Source: Clostridia bacterium
Lineage (GTDB): Bacteria > Bacillota > Clostridia > Lachnospirales > Lachnospiraceae
Direction: 5' to 3'
Length of the DNA stretch: 64,000 nucleotides
Assembly (NCBI GenBank): GCA_910576325.1
Contig: CAJTIM010000020.1
Location: 24,495-88,494 of the forward strand
Shown: one piece after another, positions 25,921 through 34,494 of the stretch
How the letters are laid out: each line of letters starts with the position of its first letter
Numbering within the stretch: position 1 is the first letter of the stretch
Notes under the pieces: model-generated
Database searches by the model: none
Seen by the model: only the letters and a program-made list of their open reading frames with translations
What the model was told of the DNA's origin: nothing
Program-made: the position numbers and the translations under genes

Positions 25921-26376
25921 ATGAATTTGAGTACTGTAAAAGCAATTGTACTGACCACTTTTGGAGCAGTAGGAAGCTTTATTATTAATGTACTGCTCGG
26001 AGGATGGACGGAAGATTTGCTGACGTTAATTATCCTTATGGGAGTAGATTTTGTGATGGGCTTGCTGATTGCCGCAGTTTGGAAGAAAAGCGGCAAGTCA
26101 GATAGTGGAGCGCTTAACAGCATTTCGGCTTGGAAAGGGTTGATCCGGAAGGGTTGTTCTTTGCTGGTGGTAATGGTGGCCTATCGCCTGGATGTGACGT
26201 TAGGAGTGGCTTACATCAAAACGGCGGTAATTATGGCATTTATTGCAAATGAAGGAATCTCTATTGTTGAAAACTATGGAATCATGGGCGGTCCCATGCC
26301 GAAGGTATTGAAGCGTGCTTTAGAGGTATTACAGGAAAAAGCTGACGGAGCAGGAGAGGAGGAAGATTATGAGTAA
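25921..26376 (+). CDS. Phage holin, 151 aa
   Basis: Several hydrophobic segments (residues 6-30, 35-60, 80-100) and the central pattern 'LILMGVDFVMGLLIAAVWKKSGKSDSGALNSISAWKGLIRKGCSLLVV' match the toxin-secretion/phage-lysis holin family (Phage_holin_4). It makes the membrane lesion that releases the endolysin. AAAGGAGAG precedes ATG 25921. Its end overlaps the endolysin start by 8 bases. Confidence 0.92.
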   Translation: MNLSTVKAIVLTTFGAVGSFIINVLLGGWTEDLLTLIILMGVDFVMGLLIAAVWKKSGKSDSGALNSISAWKGLIRKGCSLLVVMVAYRLDVTLGVAYIKTAVIMAFIANEGISIVENYGIMGGPMPKVLKRALEVLQEKADGAGEEEDYE

Positions 26377-27235
26377 GAAAGTAATCGATGTGTCCAGCTA
26401 TCAAGGGGTAATTAACTGGGCCAAGGTGAAAGCTTCCGGCGTTCAGGGAGCAATTCTTAAAGTCATCCGCAAGGACTTAAATCCGGACAAGCAGTTTGAA
26501 AATAATTGGAAAGGCTGTGAAAAGGCCGGAGTGCCAATTGTCGGAGTGTACAACTATTCCTACGCAACCACCCTAGATAAAGCCAGAGCGGATGCGAAAA
26601 AGGTATTGTCTATCCTGGCTGGGCGTAAGGTCAAGGTTTGGCTGGATGTGGAAGATACTTGCCAAAAGGGACTTGGCATGAAACTGATCCGCATCATCCA
26701 AGCCTATCAGAAGGTCATTGAGGCGGCCGGTTTGGAGTTTGGGGTGTACACGGGCCTATCTTTTTACAACAGCTACATAAAGCCCTGGTCCGGCTATCTG
26801 ACTTGTAGATTTTGGATTGCCCGGTACCGGAATCCGGTTGTGGCTAATCAGCCGATCATTAAACACACCTTGGAAGGCTGGCAGTTTAGCAGCAAGGAGA
26901 GAGTGACCGGCATCTCTGGAAACGTGGATATGAACTTGTGGTATGGGGAAATTATGAGCACGCCGGAAGTACCATATGAAAATCCCTACGATCCTCCCGA
27001 TAGGCTCCTAAAGCTTAAACCTATTCGGATGCGAGGCAATGATGTAGGCTGGGCACAGTATCATTTGATTCGCCTTGGCTTCTTGCCGGCCAAAAACAGC
27101 AAGGGAAAGAGTAATATTGATAAAATCTTCGGCCCGGCTACGAAAGCGGCTGTCATGGCGGCTCAGACACATTACGGCATTGTAGTGGACGGCATTGTCG
27201 GAGCTATGACAGTGTATGTGCTCCGCTATAATTAA
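26369..27235 (+). CDS. Endolysin: GH25 muramidase with peptidoglycan-binding domain, 288 aa
   Basis: Residues 1-195 are a glycoside hydrolase 25 domain (KVIDVSSYQGVINWAKVKASGV..., KVWLDVEDTCQKG, FGVYTGLSFYNSYI), with catalytic acids in DVSSYQG and WLDVED. Residues about 210-288 are a peptidoglycan-binding domain (MRGNDVGWAQYHLIRLGFL..., FGPATKAAVMAAQTHYG). It hydrolyses the glycan backbone of the wall at the end of the lytic cycle. No signal peptide is present, so it depends on the holin. Confidence 0.95.
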   Translation: MSKKVIDVSSYQGVINWAKVKASGVQGAILKVIRKDLNPDKQFENNWKGCEKAGVPIVGVYNYSYATTLDKARADAKKVLSILAGRKVKVWLDVEDTCQKGLGMKLIRIIQAYQKVIEAAGLEFGVYTGLSFYNSYIKPWSGYLTCRFWIARYRNPVVANQPIIKHTLEGWQFSSKERVTGISGNVDMNLWYGEIMSTPEVPYENPYDPPDRLLKLKPIRMRGNDVGWAQYHLIRLGFLPAKNSKGKSNIDKIFGPATKAAVMAAQTHYGIVVDGIVGAMTVYVLRYN

Positions 27236-27241
27236 CAACCA

Positions 27242-27267
27242 GCCCTCGGAGTGCTCCGGGGGCTTTT
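27242..27267 (+). terminator. Strong terminator ending the lysis operon
   Basis: GCCCTCGGAG (27242-27251) pairs with CTCCGGGGGC (27254-27263), followed by TTTT. It closes the phage late transcript. Confidence 0.85.
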
Positions 27268-27268
27268 A

Positions 27269-27489
27269 AAAACTGGCGGCCTAAAATGAGGGAGACTTGT
27301 ATGATAAAATGGTTGATTATCTCAAAAAAGCCTTGATTTACGGGCATACAAGCAGGATTTCAAGCTGAATTTACTACCAATTTACTACTTTTGAGGGAAA
27401 GAGCCTTGATATGCCGCCCGGAACCCTGCAAGCCCAAACATCAGCATACAGCATTGAGAAAGAATAAATGAAAACTGAATACGACGCAT
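27269..27489 (+). other. Phage/ICE junction region, candidate attachment sequence
   Basis: No gene is supported. The stretch holds AATTTACTACCAATTTACTAC (27370-27390), a short tandem repeat, and AGCCTTGAT twice (27329, 27392). The 19-mer at 27322-27340 recurs in reverse complement at 40167-40185 in the IME. The change from phage to ICE falls somewhere here; the exact end cannot be fixed because the right end of the ICE is outside the window. Confidence 0.45.
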
Positions 27490-27540
27490 ACGCGGCGTTT
27501 CTCTATCCCTACACGGGAGAACAGGAACGCCGCTTTTTTT
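27490..27540 (+). terminator. Terminator at the ICE left end
   Basis: GCGGCGTTTC (27492-27501) pairs with GAACGCCGC (27525-27533), followed by seven T. It would insulate the ICE from transcripts entering from the phage side. Confidence 0.7.
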
Positions 27541-27550
27541 ATGCCCTCAT

Positions 27551-27663
27551 GTTACGCAATAGGGGCAAAAAGAGCCTTGCTACAAGCGGCTTTGCGGGCG
27601 CGTTTTTTGCGGGGACAGGGATTTATACCTAAACCCGGCAAAACGGCGTTCTATCGCGTAACA
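27551..27663 (+). repeat. Pre-repA element, copy 1, with flanking inverted arms
   Basis: Bases 27573-27663 align without a gap (91 nt) to 60908-60998, and the distal half aligns to 40209-40252 before the IME repA. GTTACGCAATAG (27551-27562) and CTATCGCGTAAC (27651-27662) are complementary at 11 of 12 positions, so the whole can fold back on itself. It lies 28 bases before the RepA start. It may be a replication-origin part, a Rep-binding site or an RNA control element. Confidence 0.6.
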
Positions 27664-27691
27664 AATCCACAACCAAAGGAGTGATGAAGCT

Positions 27692-28669
27692 ATGGCAGTT
27701 TTCCGAGTGGAGCGCAACAAGGGCTATACCGTTATGAGCAACCACCATTTACGCAACAAGGAACTGACCTTAAAGGCAAAGGGGCTTTTGTCGCAAATGC
27801 TGTCACTTCCCGAAGATTGGGACTACACCCTTGCGGGGCTGTCACAGATCAACCGGGAAAAGATAGACGCTATCCGGGAAGCCATAAAGGAGCTGGAACG
27901 TGCCGGGTATATCGTCCGTTCAAGGGAACGCGACGCAAGGGGACGCTTGCGGGGTGCCGATTATGTAATCTATGAGCAGCCGCATACAGAACCTACGCCG
28001 GATTTACCTACATTGGAAAATCCAACATTGGATAATCCAACGCAGGAAAAACCAATGTTGGAAAAACCTACGTTGGAAAATCCAATGCAATTAAATAAAG
28101 ATATACAAAGAACTGACTTACCAACAAAAGAAAAAATAAATACAGATTTACAAAGTACCCATTCCATTCCTATCCTTTCCCCTAACCCCTCTCCCTCTGA
28201 CAGAGAAGCGGCTACGCCGCCGGAACGGAAACGAAAGGAATCGGACGCACAGACAGCTTTCGAGATTTACCGGGAGATCATCAAGGACAATATCTCCTAT
28301 GACATTCTCATGCAGGATATGAAGTTTGACGGGGACAGGCTGGACGAGATCGTTGACCTCATGCTTGAAACCGTCTGCACCCGGAGAAAGACAATCCGCA
28401 TTGCCGGGGACGACTACCCCGCCGAGCTGGTGAAAGCAAAATTTATGAAGCTGGACGGCGAACATATCCGCTTTGTGCTGGACTGTATGCGGGAGAACAC
28501 CACCAAAATCCGCAACATCAAGCAGTATTTACGGGCGGTGCTTTTCAATGCCCCGTCCACAATCGGCAACTATTACACGTCCCTTGTGGCTCACGATATG
28601 GCAAGCGGCGCACTTGCGCCACAGGAGCCGCACGACCCCTATTCATTCAAACCGGGCGAAAGCCTGTAA
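27692..28669 (+). CDS. RepA-like replication initiator of the ICE (HTH plus DUF6017-like), 325 aa
   Basis: Residues 1-100 are a winged helix (FRVERNKGYTVMSNHHLRNKEL..., GLSQINREKIDAIREAIKELERAGYI) as in RepA_N/HTH initiators of Tn1549-type elements. Residues 106-132 are pentapeptide repeats (PTLEN type). The C-terminal 130 residues (MQDMKFDGDRLDEIVDLMLETV..., IKQYLRAVLFNAPS) are the conserved DUF6017-like domain. It probably starts autonomous replication of the excised circle. ATG 27692 follows AAAGGAGTG. Confidence 0.82.
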   Translation: MAVFRVERNKGYTVMSNHHLRNKELTLKAKGLLSQMLSLPEDWDYTLAGLSQINREKIDAIREAIKELERAGYIVRSRERDARGRLRGADYVIYEQPHTEPTPDLPTLENPTLDNPTQEKPMLEKPTLENPMQLNKDIQRTDLPTKEKINTDLQSTHSIPILSPNPSPSDREAATPPERKRKESDAQTAFEIYREIIKDNISYDILMQDMKFDGDRLDEIVDLMLETVCTRRKTIRIAGDDYPAELVKAKFMKLDGEHIRFVLDCMRENTTKIRNIKQYLRAVLFNAPSTIGNYYTSLVAHDMASGALAPQEPHDPYSFKPGESL

Positions 28670-28690
28670 CCACAAAAGGAGGATTTTATT

Positions 28691-28918
28691 ATGGCACAGA
28701 AAATGACGGGAGCATTGGTATTTGACGAGCGCACAGACCGCTACGACATTCGCTTTGACCTTGCCAGCTATTACGGCGGGCTGCATTGCGGGGACTGTTT
28801 CGACGTGTTCACCCGCGGCAAATGGAAGCCGACCCGCATTGAAATGAACATGAAACAGGAATGGTACTTGGTGGGTATCAGAGCCGACGACTTAAACGGG
28901 CTGCGGGTGCGTATCTGA
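28691..28918 (+). CDS. DUF5348-like ICE protein, 75 aa
   Basis: The small beta-rich protein (GALVFDERTDRYDIRFDLASYYGGLHCGDCFDVF..., RIEMNMKQEWYLVGI) matches the DUF5348 pattern of Tn1549-type elements, found regularly between the Rep-like gene and pcfB. Function unknown. AAAGGAGG precedes ATG 28691. Confidence 0.75.
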   Translation: MAQKMTGALVFDERTDRYDIRFDLASYYGGLHCGDCFDVFTRGKWKPTRIEMNMKQEWYLVGIRADDLNGLRVRI

Positions 28919-28959
28919 CCGCCGCCCCATAGGACACCCCGAAAGGAGGGACAGACCCC

Positions 28960-29436
28960 ATGCAGGACGAGATCAACGAGAAAACCGTTGCCCTGTATAT
29001 CAAGACCGGGAAGCTGACCGCCGAAGTGCTGCAAAAGGCAATGAAAGCCGCGCTTGCGCAGTCAAAGAAGCAGATCGGGAAGCAGCCCCACGGGAAACAG
29101 ACACTAAAGCAGCTCATGAAGCAGAACACGGGCGTTTCCAACATTGAGATCACGAAAGAAAATATCAAGGCATTTGAGAGTACCGCCAAAAAGTACGGTA
29201 TCGACTTTGCGCTGAAAAAGGACGCGACGGAAACCCCGCCCCGCTATCTTGTATTCTTCAAGGGCAGGGACGCAGACGCATTGACCGCCGCTTTCAAGGA
29301 GTTTTCCGCAAAGAAGCTGACACAGGACAAAAAGCCCTCAATCCGAAAGGCATTAGCCGCTTTCCGGGAAAAGGCAAAGGAGCTGAACGCCAGCCGCCAG
29401 CAGACCAAACATAAGGACAGGGAGGTATCGCTATGA
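28960..29436 (+). CDS. PcfB-like (DUF3801) accessory of the coupling protein, 158 aa
   Basis: The sequence QDEINEKTVALYIKTGKLTAEVLQKAMKAAL... SKKQIGKQPHGKQTLKQLMKQNTGVSNIEI is the PcfB/DUF3801 family. In the pCF10 plasmid PcfB binds the relaxosome and the coupling ATPase and helps deliver DNA to the channel. Its stop overlaps the VirD4 start (ATGA), supporting that partnership. The C-terminus is basic. Confidence 0.88.
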   Translation: MQDEINEKTVALYIKTGKLTAEVLQKAMKAALAQSKKQIGKQPHGKQTLKQLMKQNTGVSNIEITKENIKAFESTAKKYGIDFALKKDATETPPRYLVFFKGRDADALTAAFKEFSAKKLTQDKKPSIRKALAAFREKAKELNASRQQTKHKDREVSL

Positions 29437-30884
29437 AGCCGGAGATCAAGAAGCTGCTTATCCTAAACGCGCCCTATCTGCTCTTTGTGTACCTGTTTGA
29501 CAAGGTGGGCGCGGCTGTCCGGCTTTCCCCCGGCATGGACGCAAGCCAGAAGATTTTACACTTGGGGGAGGGCTTCACCGCCGCCTTTGCTTCCGCTGCC
29601 CCCAGCTTCCACCCCGCCGATTTACTGATAGGCATTGTGGGCGCGGTGATTATCCGGCTTGCCGTTTACATGAAAGGCAAGAACGCGAAGAAATACCGCA
29701 AAGGCATTGAGTACGGTTCCGCCCGCTGGGGGACAGCCGAGGACATAAAGCCGTACATAGACCCGGTATTTGAAAACAATATCCCGCTGACACAGACGGA
29801 ACGGCTCACCATGAACAGCCGCCCGAAGCAGCCGAAATACGCGAGGAATAAGAACATTCTTGTGATCGGCGGTTCCGGCAGCGGCAAGACAAGGTTTTTC
29901 GTCAAACCGTCGCTTATGCAAATGCACAGCAGCTATGTTGTCACAGACCCGAAAGGCACTGTCTTAATCGAGTGCGGGAAGCTCTTACAGCGGGGCGGCT
30001 ATAAGATAAAAGTGCTGAACACGATTAACTTTAAGAAGTCCATGCGGTACAACCCCTTTGCGTATCTGCGGAGTGAAAAGGACATTTTGAAGCTGGTAAA
30101 TACCATAATCGCCAACACCAAAGGCGACGGGGAGAAATCCGGGGAGGATTTTTGGGTGAAATCGGAACGGCTCTTTTATTGCGCCCTTATCGGCTATATC
30201 CACTACGAAGCCCCGGAGGAAGAAAAGAACTTCACGACGCTGCTTGAAATGATAAACGCCAGCGAAGCCCGCGAGGACGACCCGGAATTTCAAAGCCCGG
30301 TTGATCTCATGTTTGAACGGCTGGAAGAAAAAGACCCAGAGCATTTCGCTGTCCGGCAGTACAAGAAATTCCTGCTATCAGCGGGCAAGACGCGAAGCTC
30401 TATCCTCATTTCCTGCGGCGCGAGGTTAGCCCCCTTTGACATACGGGAGCTGCGGGAGCTTATGGAAACGGACGAAATGGAGCTTGACACGCTGGGGGAC
30501 AGAAAGACCGCCCTTTTCGTCATTATCAGCGACACCGACGACACTTTTAACTTTGTTGTGAGTATTCTCTACACCCAGCTATTCAACCTCTTGTGCGACA
30601 AGGCAGATGATGAATACGGCGGGCGGCTTCCCGTCCATGTAAGGTGCTTGCTTGATGAATTTGCGAATATCGGGCAGATACCAAAGTTTGAAAAGCTGAT
30701 CGCCACAATCCGAAGCCGGGAAATATCCGCTTCAATCATTCTGCAATCACAAAGCCAGCTAAAAGCGATCTACAAGGACAACGCCGATACCATAGTCGGC
30801 AACTGCGACACGACCCTTTTCTTGGGCGGCAAGGAAAAAAGCACCCTCAAAGAAATATCGGAGATTTTAGGCAAGGAAACCATA
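29433..30884 (+). CDS. VirD4-type coupling protein, exon 1 (484 codons)
   Basis: This is the N-terminal 484 residues of the type IV coupling ATPase (TraG/PcfC family): two membrane segments in the first 90 residues, Walker A GGSGSGKT near residue 147, Walker B LLDEFANIG near 407. It links the relaxosome to the mating channel. The gene is interrupted after codon ATA (30882-30884; protein ...GKETI) by a group II intron. Without splicing, translation would continue IVRPLGCMP and stop at 30911. Exon 2 is 33426-33761 in the same frame; the joined protein is 595 residues, normal for the family. Confidence 0.93.
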
Positions 30885-31508
30885 GTGCGCCCGTTAGGGT
30901 GTATGCCATAAACCGCCTTTAGCAAGCGGTAGACAAAGATATTAAAGAAAGGAAGGTGAAAATTTACTGTCTATCATTCCACGACTTATCCGTGAAGGGA
31001 AACCTTCTGGGGAGTGTAGCATGTCGTTGTTATAGCAAATACGGCTATAACTGGCATAAAACGGCGCAATCTTCTAACCGTCATTTTATGCGGGGATGAA
31101 AATCCGTGTATGAGGATGAAAGCTAAACTGCTTGATTGGTAGCCGGAGCCTGGGAGTATCTGGCCTACGTGCGAAAGGAGATGGAACGCACGGTGCTTTG
31201 GCGGCTGTCGCTCGATTGTCGGCAGACGTGTGATATCCGAAGCAAGGCAAGCCTTAGATTAGGTTGAACGGCGAACGCCACATATCTACAAAGATTACCG
31301 ACAACACGGAACGCTATGTATGGCATACGCTACCGGGGATGACCTAAACCCGCCCATTTGCGGGCATGGTTACACAGCTCCCATAGTAGCCCGTGGACTC
31401 TGGATTTACAGGGATAGCCGTAAAAACGGAAGCGGGAGAGCCGCCCACATGACGAAGGGGAGCAGTATGCTTTTAATACAAACAAGAAAGGAAGGTGCGT
31501 GAGGCATC

Positions 31509-33335
31509 ATGAGAAATCCAACTGATGTATTAAATAGCCTGAACAAACAGTCTAAAGATTTATCGTATAGGTTCCAAAGGCTTTACCGGAACCTGTACAA
31601 CCCGGAGTTCTACCTGTTGGCATACAGGAACATCTACGCCAATGAGGGGAGCATGACGCCGGGTGTGGATGGAGAAACACTGGACGGGATGGGCAGTCCG
31701 AGAATAGAGCGCATCATCAGCACATTGAAAGACCGCTCCTACCGCCCGAAACCTGCACGGCGTACATATATTGCGAAGAAAAACAGCAGTAAAAAGCGTC
31801 CGCTTGGGATTCCTTCCGGGGATGACAAGCTGGTGCAGGAAGTAGTCAGAATGATACTGGAAAGCATTTATGAACCAGCCTTCTCCGACTATTCCCACGG
31901 ATTCCGCCCAAAGAGGAGCTGCCATACAGCCCTCGAACAGATACAGCGGACATTCGCCGGGGCAAACTGGTTTGTGGAGGGGGATATTCAGGCATGTTTT
32001 GACAGCTTTGACCACCACGTGCTGATTGATATCCTGCGCAGACGCATTGATGACGAAGCATTTATCACATTGATGTGGAAGTTTTTAAAAGCCGGATATA
32101 TGGAACAATGGCAGTACAACAGGACATACTGCGGCACTCCGCAGGGTTCTGGCATCAGTCCCGTTCTGGCAAATATTTATCTGCATGAACTGGATAGGTA
32201 CGTGGAGGAATATAAGGCAGGCTTTATAAAAGGAAACAGGATAAACCGCAAAGTGAATCCGGAATACGCCAGACGGAACCGTGAGGTGCAGAGGTTTATG
32301 CGCCGGAACAGGGAAGTATGGGACAGCCTTTCCGAAGCCGAAAAGAAAGAACGTGCCGGGGAATTACGCAGACTGCGGGAGAAACAGAGGGAAATCCCGT
32401 CTAAGCAGTTTCGGGATGAAACTTACAAAAACCTGCAATACGTCCGTTATGCGGATGATTTTATCATAAGCATTATCGGGAGCAAAAAGGACGCTGAAGC
32501 CTTAAAAGCAGATTTAGCCGTGTTCCTCAAAGAAAAACTGAACCTTACGCTGTCAGTGGAGAAAACCAAAATCACCCACGCAACTGGCCGGGCGAGGTTT
32601 CTTGGCTACGATATTTCAATTTCAAAAAGTCAGGAAGTCACAAAACGCCAAGGCAGGAAAGTGAAGGGATACAGCGGCGCAGTGAAACTATATATGCCGC
32701 ATGAGAAATGGGAATCGAAACTATTGGAGTATGGTGCAATCCGTATCAAGAAAGACAAAGTTACACACAAAGAGCATTGGAAAGCCATCCACAGACCACA
32801 GCTCATTAACCGCAAAGACATTGAAATCCTGTCAAAGTACAACTCTGAAATCAGAGGTCTGTACAACTACTACTCACTGGCATGTAATGTATGCGCAATG
32901 AGTAAGTTTGCGAGTCTGATGCATTACAGTATGCTGAAAACATTCGCAAATAAATACCGCACAAAGACCAGAAAGATTAAGAAGAAATATTTTAGGGATG
33001 GACGGTTTACAGTCATTTATAAGACAAAAAGCGGTATGAAGGAGAGCGTATTTTACAGAGGGCCTTTTATCCGCAAGGATAAGCCCAATGTGCCGCAGGC
33101 AGATATTCTTCCGGCCTACAAACGGTATGACAGACCAAACCGCATAGCGGCAAAACTGCGCTCAAAAACTTGTGAACTCTGCGGACAGTACACAAATGAC
33201 GTGGAGATTCATCAGGTAAAACGGCTGAAAAGCCTTAGCGGTGAATATGAGTGGGAAAAAGTCATGCTAAAGAATCGCAGGAAAACGCTGGCAGTATGTC
33301 CGGCGTGCCACCGTGAGATACACGGAAAAGACTGA
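31509..33335 (+). CDS. ltrA: Group II intron-encoded reverse transcriptase/maturase/endonuclease, 608 aa
   Basis: Reverse transcriptase motifs run from PGVDGETLDGM through RPLGIPSGDDKLVQEVVRMILE, HGFRPKRSCHTAL, GDIQACFDSFDH and PQGSGISPVLANIYL to the active site YADDFIIS. The maturase X domain follows (about 400-520). The C-terminus is an HNH endonuclease (CELCGQYTNDVEIHQVKRL... CPACHREIH). All catalytic residues are present, so the protein should support splicing and retrohoming. Start ATG 31509 is weakly served by an AAGGAAGG site a little upstream. Confidence 0.95.
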   Translation: MRNPTDVLNSLNKQSKDLSYRFQRLYRNLYNPEFYLLAYRNIYANEGSMTPGVDGETLDGMGSPRIERIISTLKDRSYRPKPARRTYIAKKNSSKKRPLGIPSGDDKLVQEVVRMILESIYEPAFSDYSHGFRPKRSCHTALEQIQRTFAGANWFVEGDIQACFDSFDHHVLIDILRRRIDDEAFITLMWKFLKAGYMEQWQYNRTYCGTPQGSGISPVLANIYLHELDRYVEEYKAGFIKGNRINRKVNPEYARRNREVQRFMRRNREVWDSLSEAEKKERAGELRRLREKQREIPSKQFRDETYKNLQYVRYADDFIISIIGSKKDAEALKADLAVFLKEKLNLTLSVEKTKITHATGRARFLGYDISISKSQEVTKRQGRKVKGYSGAVKLYMPHEKWESKLLEYGAIRIKKDKVTHKEHWKAIHRPQLINRKDIEILSKYNSEIRGLYNYYSLACNVCAMSKFASLMHYSMLKTFANKYRTKTRKIKKKYFRDGRFTVIYKTKSGMKESVFYRGPFIRKDKPNVPQADILPAYKRYDRPNRIAAKLRSKTCELCGQYTNDVEIHQVKRLKSLSGEYEWEKVMLKNRRKTLAVCPACHREIHGKD

Positions 33336-33359
33336 TTTTGTTAGTTGACGGCATATGGA

Positions 33360-33393
33360 GAGCCGTGTGCATCGAGAGGTGCCCGCACGGTTC
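33360..33393 (+). ncRNA. Group II intron domain V
   Basis: The 34-nt helix begins GAGCCGTGTGC, has the GAGA-type tip and returns GCACGGTTC, the most conserved catalytic part of group II introns. Domain VI follows (33394-33425) with the branch region and the 3' splice site. Confidence 0.9.
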
Positions 33394-33425
33394 GGGAGGG
33401 AGCGTCCACGAGGCGCTTACCTCAT

Positions 33426-33761
33426 GACAGCTTCAACACTTCCGAAACGAGGGGACGGGAGCTTTCCCACGGGCTGAACTATCAGAAATTGGGAAAGCAG
33501 CTTATGACCGAAGATGAAATCGCGGTTATGGACGGGGGAAAATGTATCTTGCAAGTGCGCGGGGTGCGCCCGTTCTTTTCGGATAAATTCGACATAACGA
33601 AGCACCCGAAATACAAGTACCTCTCCGACGCAGACCCGAAGAACGCCTTTGACATGGAGAAGCACATCAAACGCCGCCCCGCCATTGTGAAGCCGGACGA
33701 GGAATTTGACGTTTACGAAATTGACGGGGAGGGCTTGCAGGAGGACGCAGACCATGAGTGA
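33426..33761 (+). CDS. VirD4-type coupling protein, exon 2 (111 codons plus stop)
   Basis: It resumes directly after the intron with DSFNTSETRGRELSHGLNYQKLGKQLMTEDE..., CILQVRGVRPFFSDKFDITKHP, the usual C-terminal end of TraG/VirD4 proteins of Tn1549-type elements. The frame continues exon 1 without a break. There is no ribosome site at its own start; production depends on intron splicing. The end overlaps the next gene. Confidence 0.92.
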   Translation, partial: DSFNTSETRGRELSHGLNYQKLGKQLMTEDEIAVMDGGKCILQVRGVRPFFSDKFDITKHPKYKYLSDADPKNAFDMEKHIKRRPAIVKPDEEFDVYEIDGEGLQEDADHE

Positions 33762-33921
33762 ACACCCCGGAAATGACAGGCGGCGTTTTACGGTGCTTGT
33801 CAACCCGAAAATCCGGGAGGAACAGCGGCGGCAGGCTGCCCTACGGAAATTTATCAAGGATTGCGAACGGCTTTACGAGAAGAACCGGGCGCATTTACAG
33901 GAGGACGCAAGAAATGAATAA
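33754..33921 (+). CDS. Small ICE protein, 55 aa
   Basis: ATG 33754 overlaps the end of the coupling-protein gene (ATGAGTGA). The basic 55-residue protein (MSEHPGNDRRRFTVLVNPKIREEQRRQAALRKFIKDCE...) is a regular but unnamed member of this gene order. It is mostly one charged helix. Its end overlaps the next small gene by 8 bases. Confidence 0.6.
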   Translation: MSEHPGNDRRRFTVLVNPKIREEQRRQAALRKFIKDCERLYEKNRAHLQEDARNE

Positions 33922-34117
33922 GCGTATCAGAAAGAAACAGGAGAAACAGCGGGAGCAGCGGAAGCAGCTTGAAATGAAGTGGCTGCTGGATACGGCAAAC
34001 GCCATTGACGCAGCAATACAGGAGTATTGGCGGTGGCGGGAAGAAATAGAACGCCGCTATGTGGAGCTTTACGCGGAGGATATAGCCCGCCGCATGGGGC
34101 TTGTCCCGAAACAGTGA
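33914..34117 (+). CDS. Small basic coiled-coil ICE protein, 67 aa
   Basis: ATG 33914 follows AGGAGG about 10 bases upstream. It is highly charged (MNKRIRKKQEKQREQRKQLEMKWLL), then a helix ending 'YVELYAEDIARRMGLVPKQ'. No function known. It closes the short run before the non-coding hairpin region. Confidence 0.6.
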   Translation: MNKRIRKKQEKQREQRKQLEMKWLLDTANAIDAAIQEYWRWREEIERRYVELYAEDIARRMGLVPKQ

Positions 34118-34139
34118 AAGGGCGTAAAAGATTTGCGGC

Positions 34140-34280
34140 ATGGAAATGTGGATAACAGGCTATGGGGCTATGGAAAACGCCATTCACAGCACATGGAAAA
34201 GCCAAAGTGCGGCTTTCCCACGTCCTGCAAACAGCGTTTCCCACAGCCCCATAAGACAGCCAGTTACCCACATTCCCACA
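34140..34280 (+). repeat. DnaA-box hairpin element, ICE copy
   Basis: A long imperfect hairpin. The outer arms hold TGTGGATAA (34147-34155, reverse of the DnaA box TTATCCACA) opposite TTACCCACA (34264-34272). Inner pairs are GGGGCT/AGCCCC, AAACGC/GCGTTT and GGAAAAGCC/GGCTTTCC. A second copy with different but still paired bases lies in the IME at 34799-34940. It is probably a single-strand or replication-start structure. Confidence 0.7.
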
Positions 34281-34466
34281 CCGCCGACGACTACGGATAA
34301 AAGACCCTTTCCTACCTGTCATTCATAAAAAATATTTTTAAGGAGCTGATCTGAAATCAAAAATGTAAACACGGGCTATCTGATACGCGCCCCTACCGGG
34401 CAGCGTACCGCCCAAACCCTTACAACTGAATACCGCCGCGCCGCAGAAGTTACGCAGCGTGGGGAC

Positions 34467-34494
34467 ACCGCCTTTCATACAGGGCGGTTTTTTT
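34467..34494 (+). terminator. Terminator/attenuator upstream of maff2
   Basis: ACCGCC and GGCGGT arms around TTTCATACAG, followed by a run of T. It sits between the coupling-protein operon and maff2. Confidence 0.7.

Larger units (their letters stand above)
1..27268 (+). mobile_element. Prophage (or phage-plasmid), siphovirus type, right-hand part
   Basis: All genes run rightward in the order early/partition, regulation, HNH-terminase, head, tail, lysis, which is the standard order of HK97-fold siphoviruses of Firmicutes. The left end is cut by the window. The block ends after the endolysin at a strong terminator (27242-27267). No integrase or lysogeny repressor of CI type is seen, so these should lie left of the window. 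A tubulin-like partition cassette leaves open that the phage is, or was, extrachromosomal. Confidence 0.9.
30885..33425 (+). mobile_element. Group II intron (2,541 bp) inserted in the coupling-protein gene
   Basis: The intron starts with GTGCG (consensus GUGYG) at 30885 and ends with ...CTCAT (AY) at 33425. It has a domain V at 33360-33393 and a full-length maturase/reverse transcriptase in the domain IV position. It is inserted in sense orientation exactly between codons, and exons join in frame (GKETI + DSFNTSETRG). This matches homing-type group II introns common in Tn1549-family elements. Confidence 0.93.

Noticed and set aside
28007..28086. Short tandem repeats as a CRISPR array
   Set aside because: They are 15-bp coding repeats without spacers, inside the RepA-like gene; no Cas genes are near.
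31320..31502. Small frame between intron start and the maturase
   Set aside because: Lies in the structured 5' domains of the group II intron; no ribosome site or family.
33345..33425. Separate gene starting at 33345 before exon 2 of the coupling protein
   Set aside because: This stretch is intron domains V and VI; only the part from 33426 is coding, as an exon.
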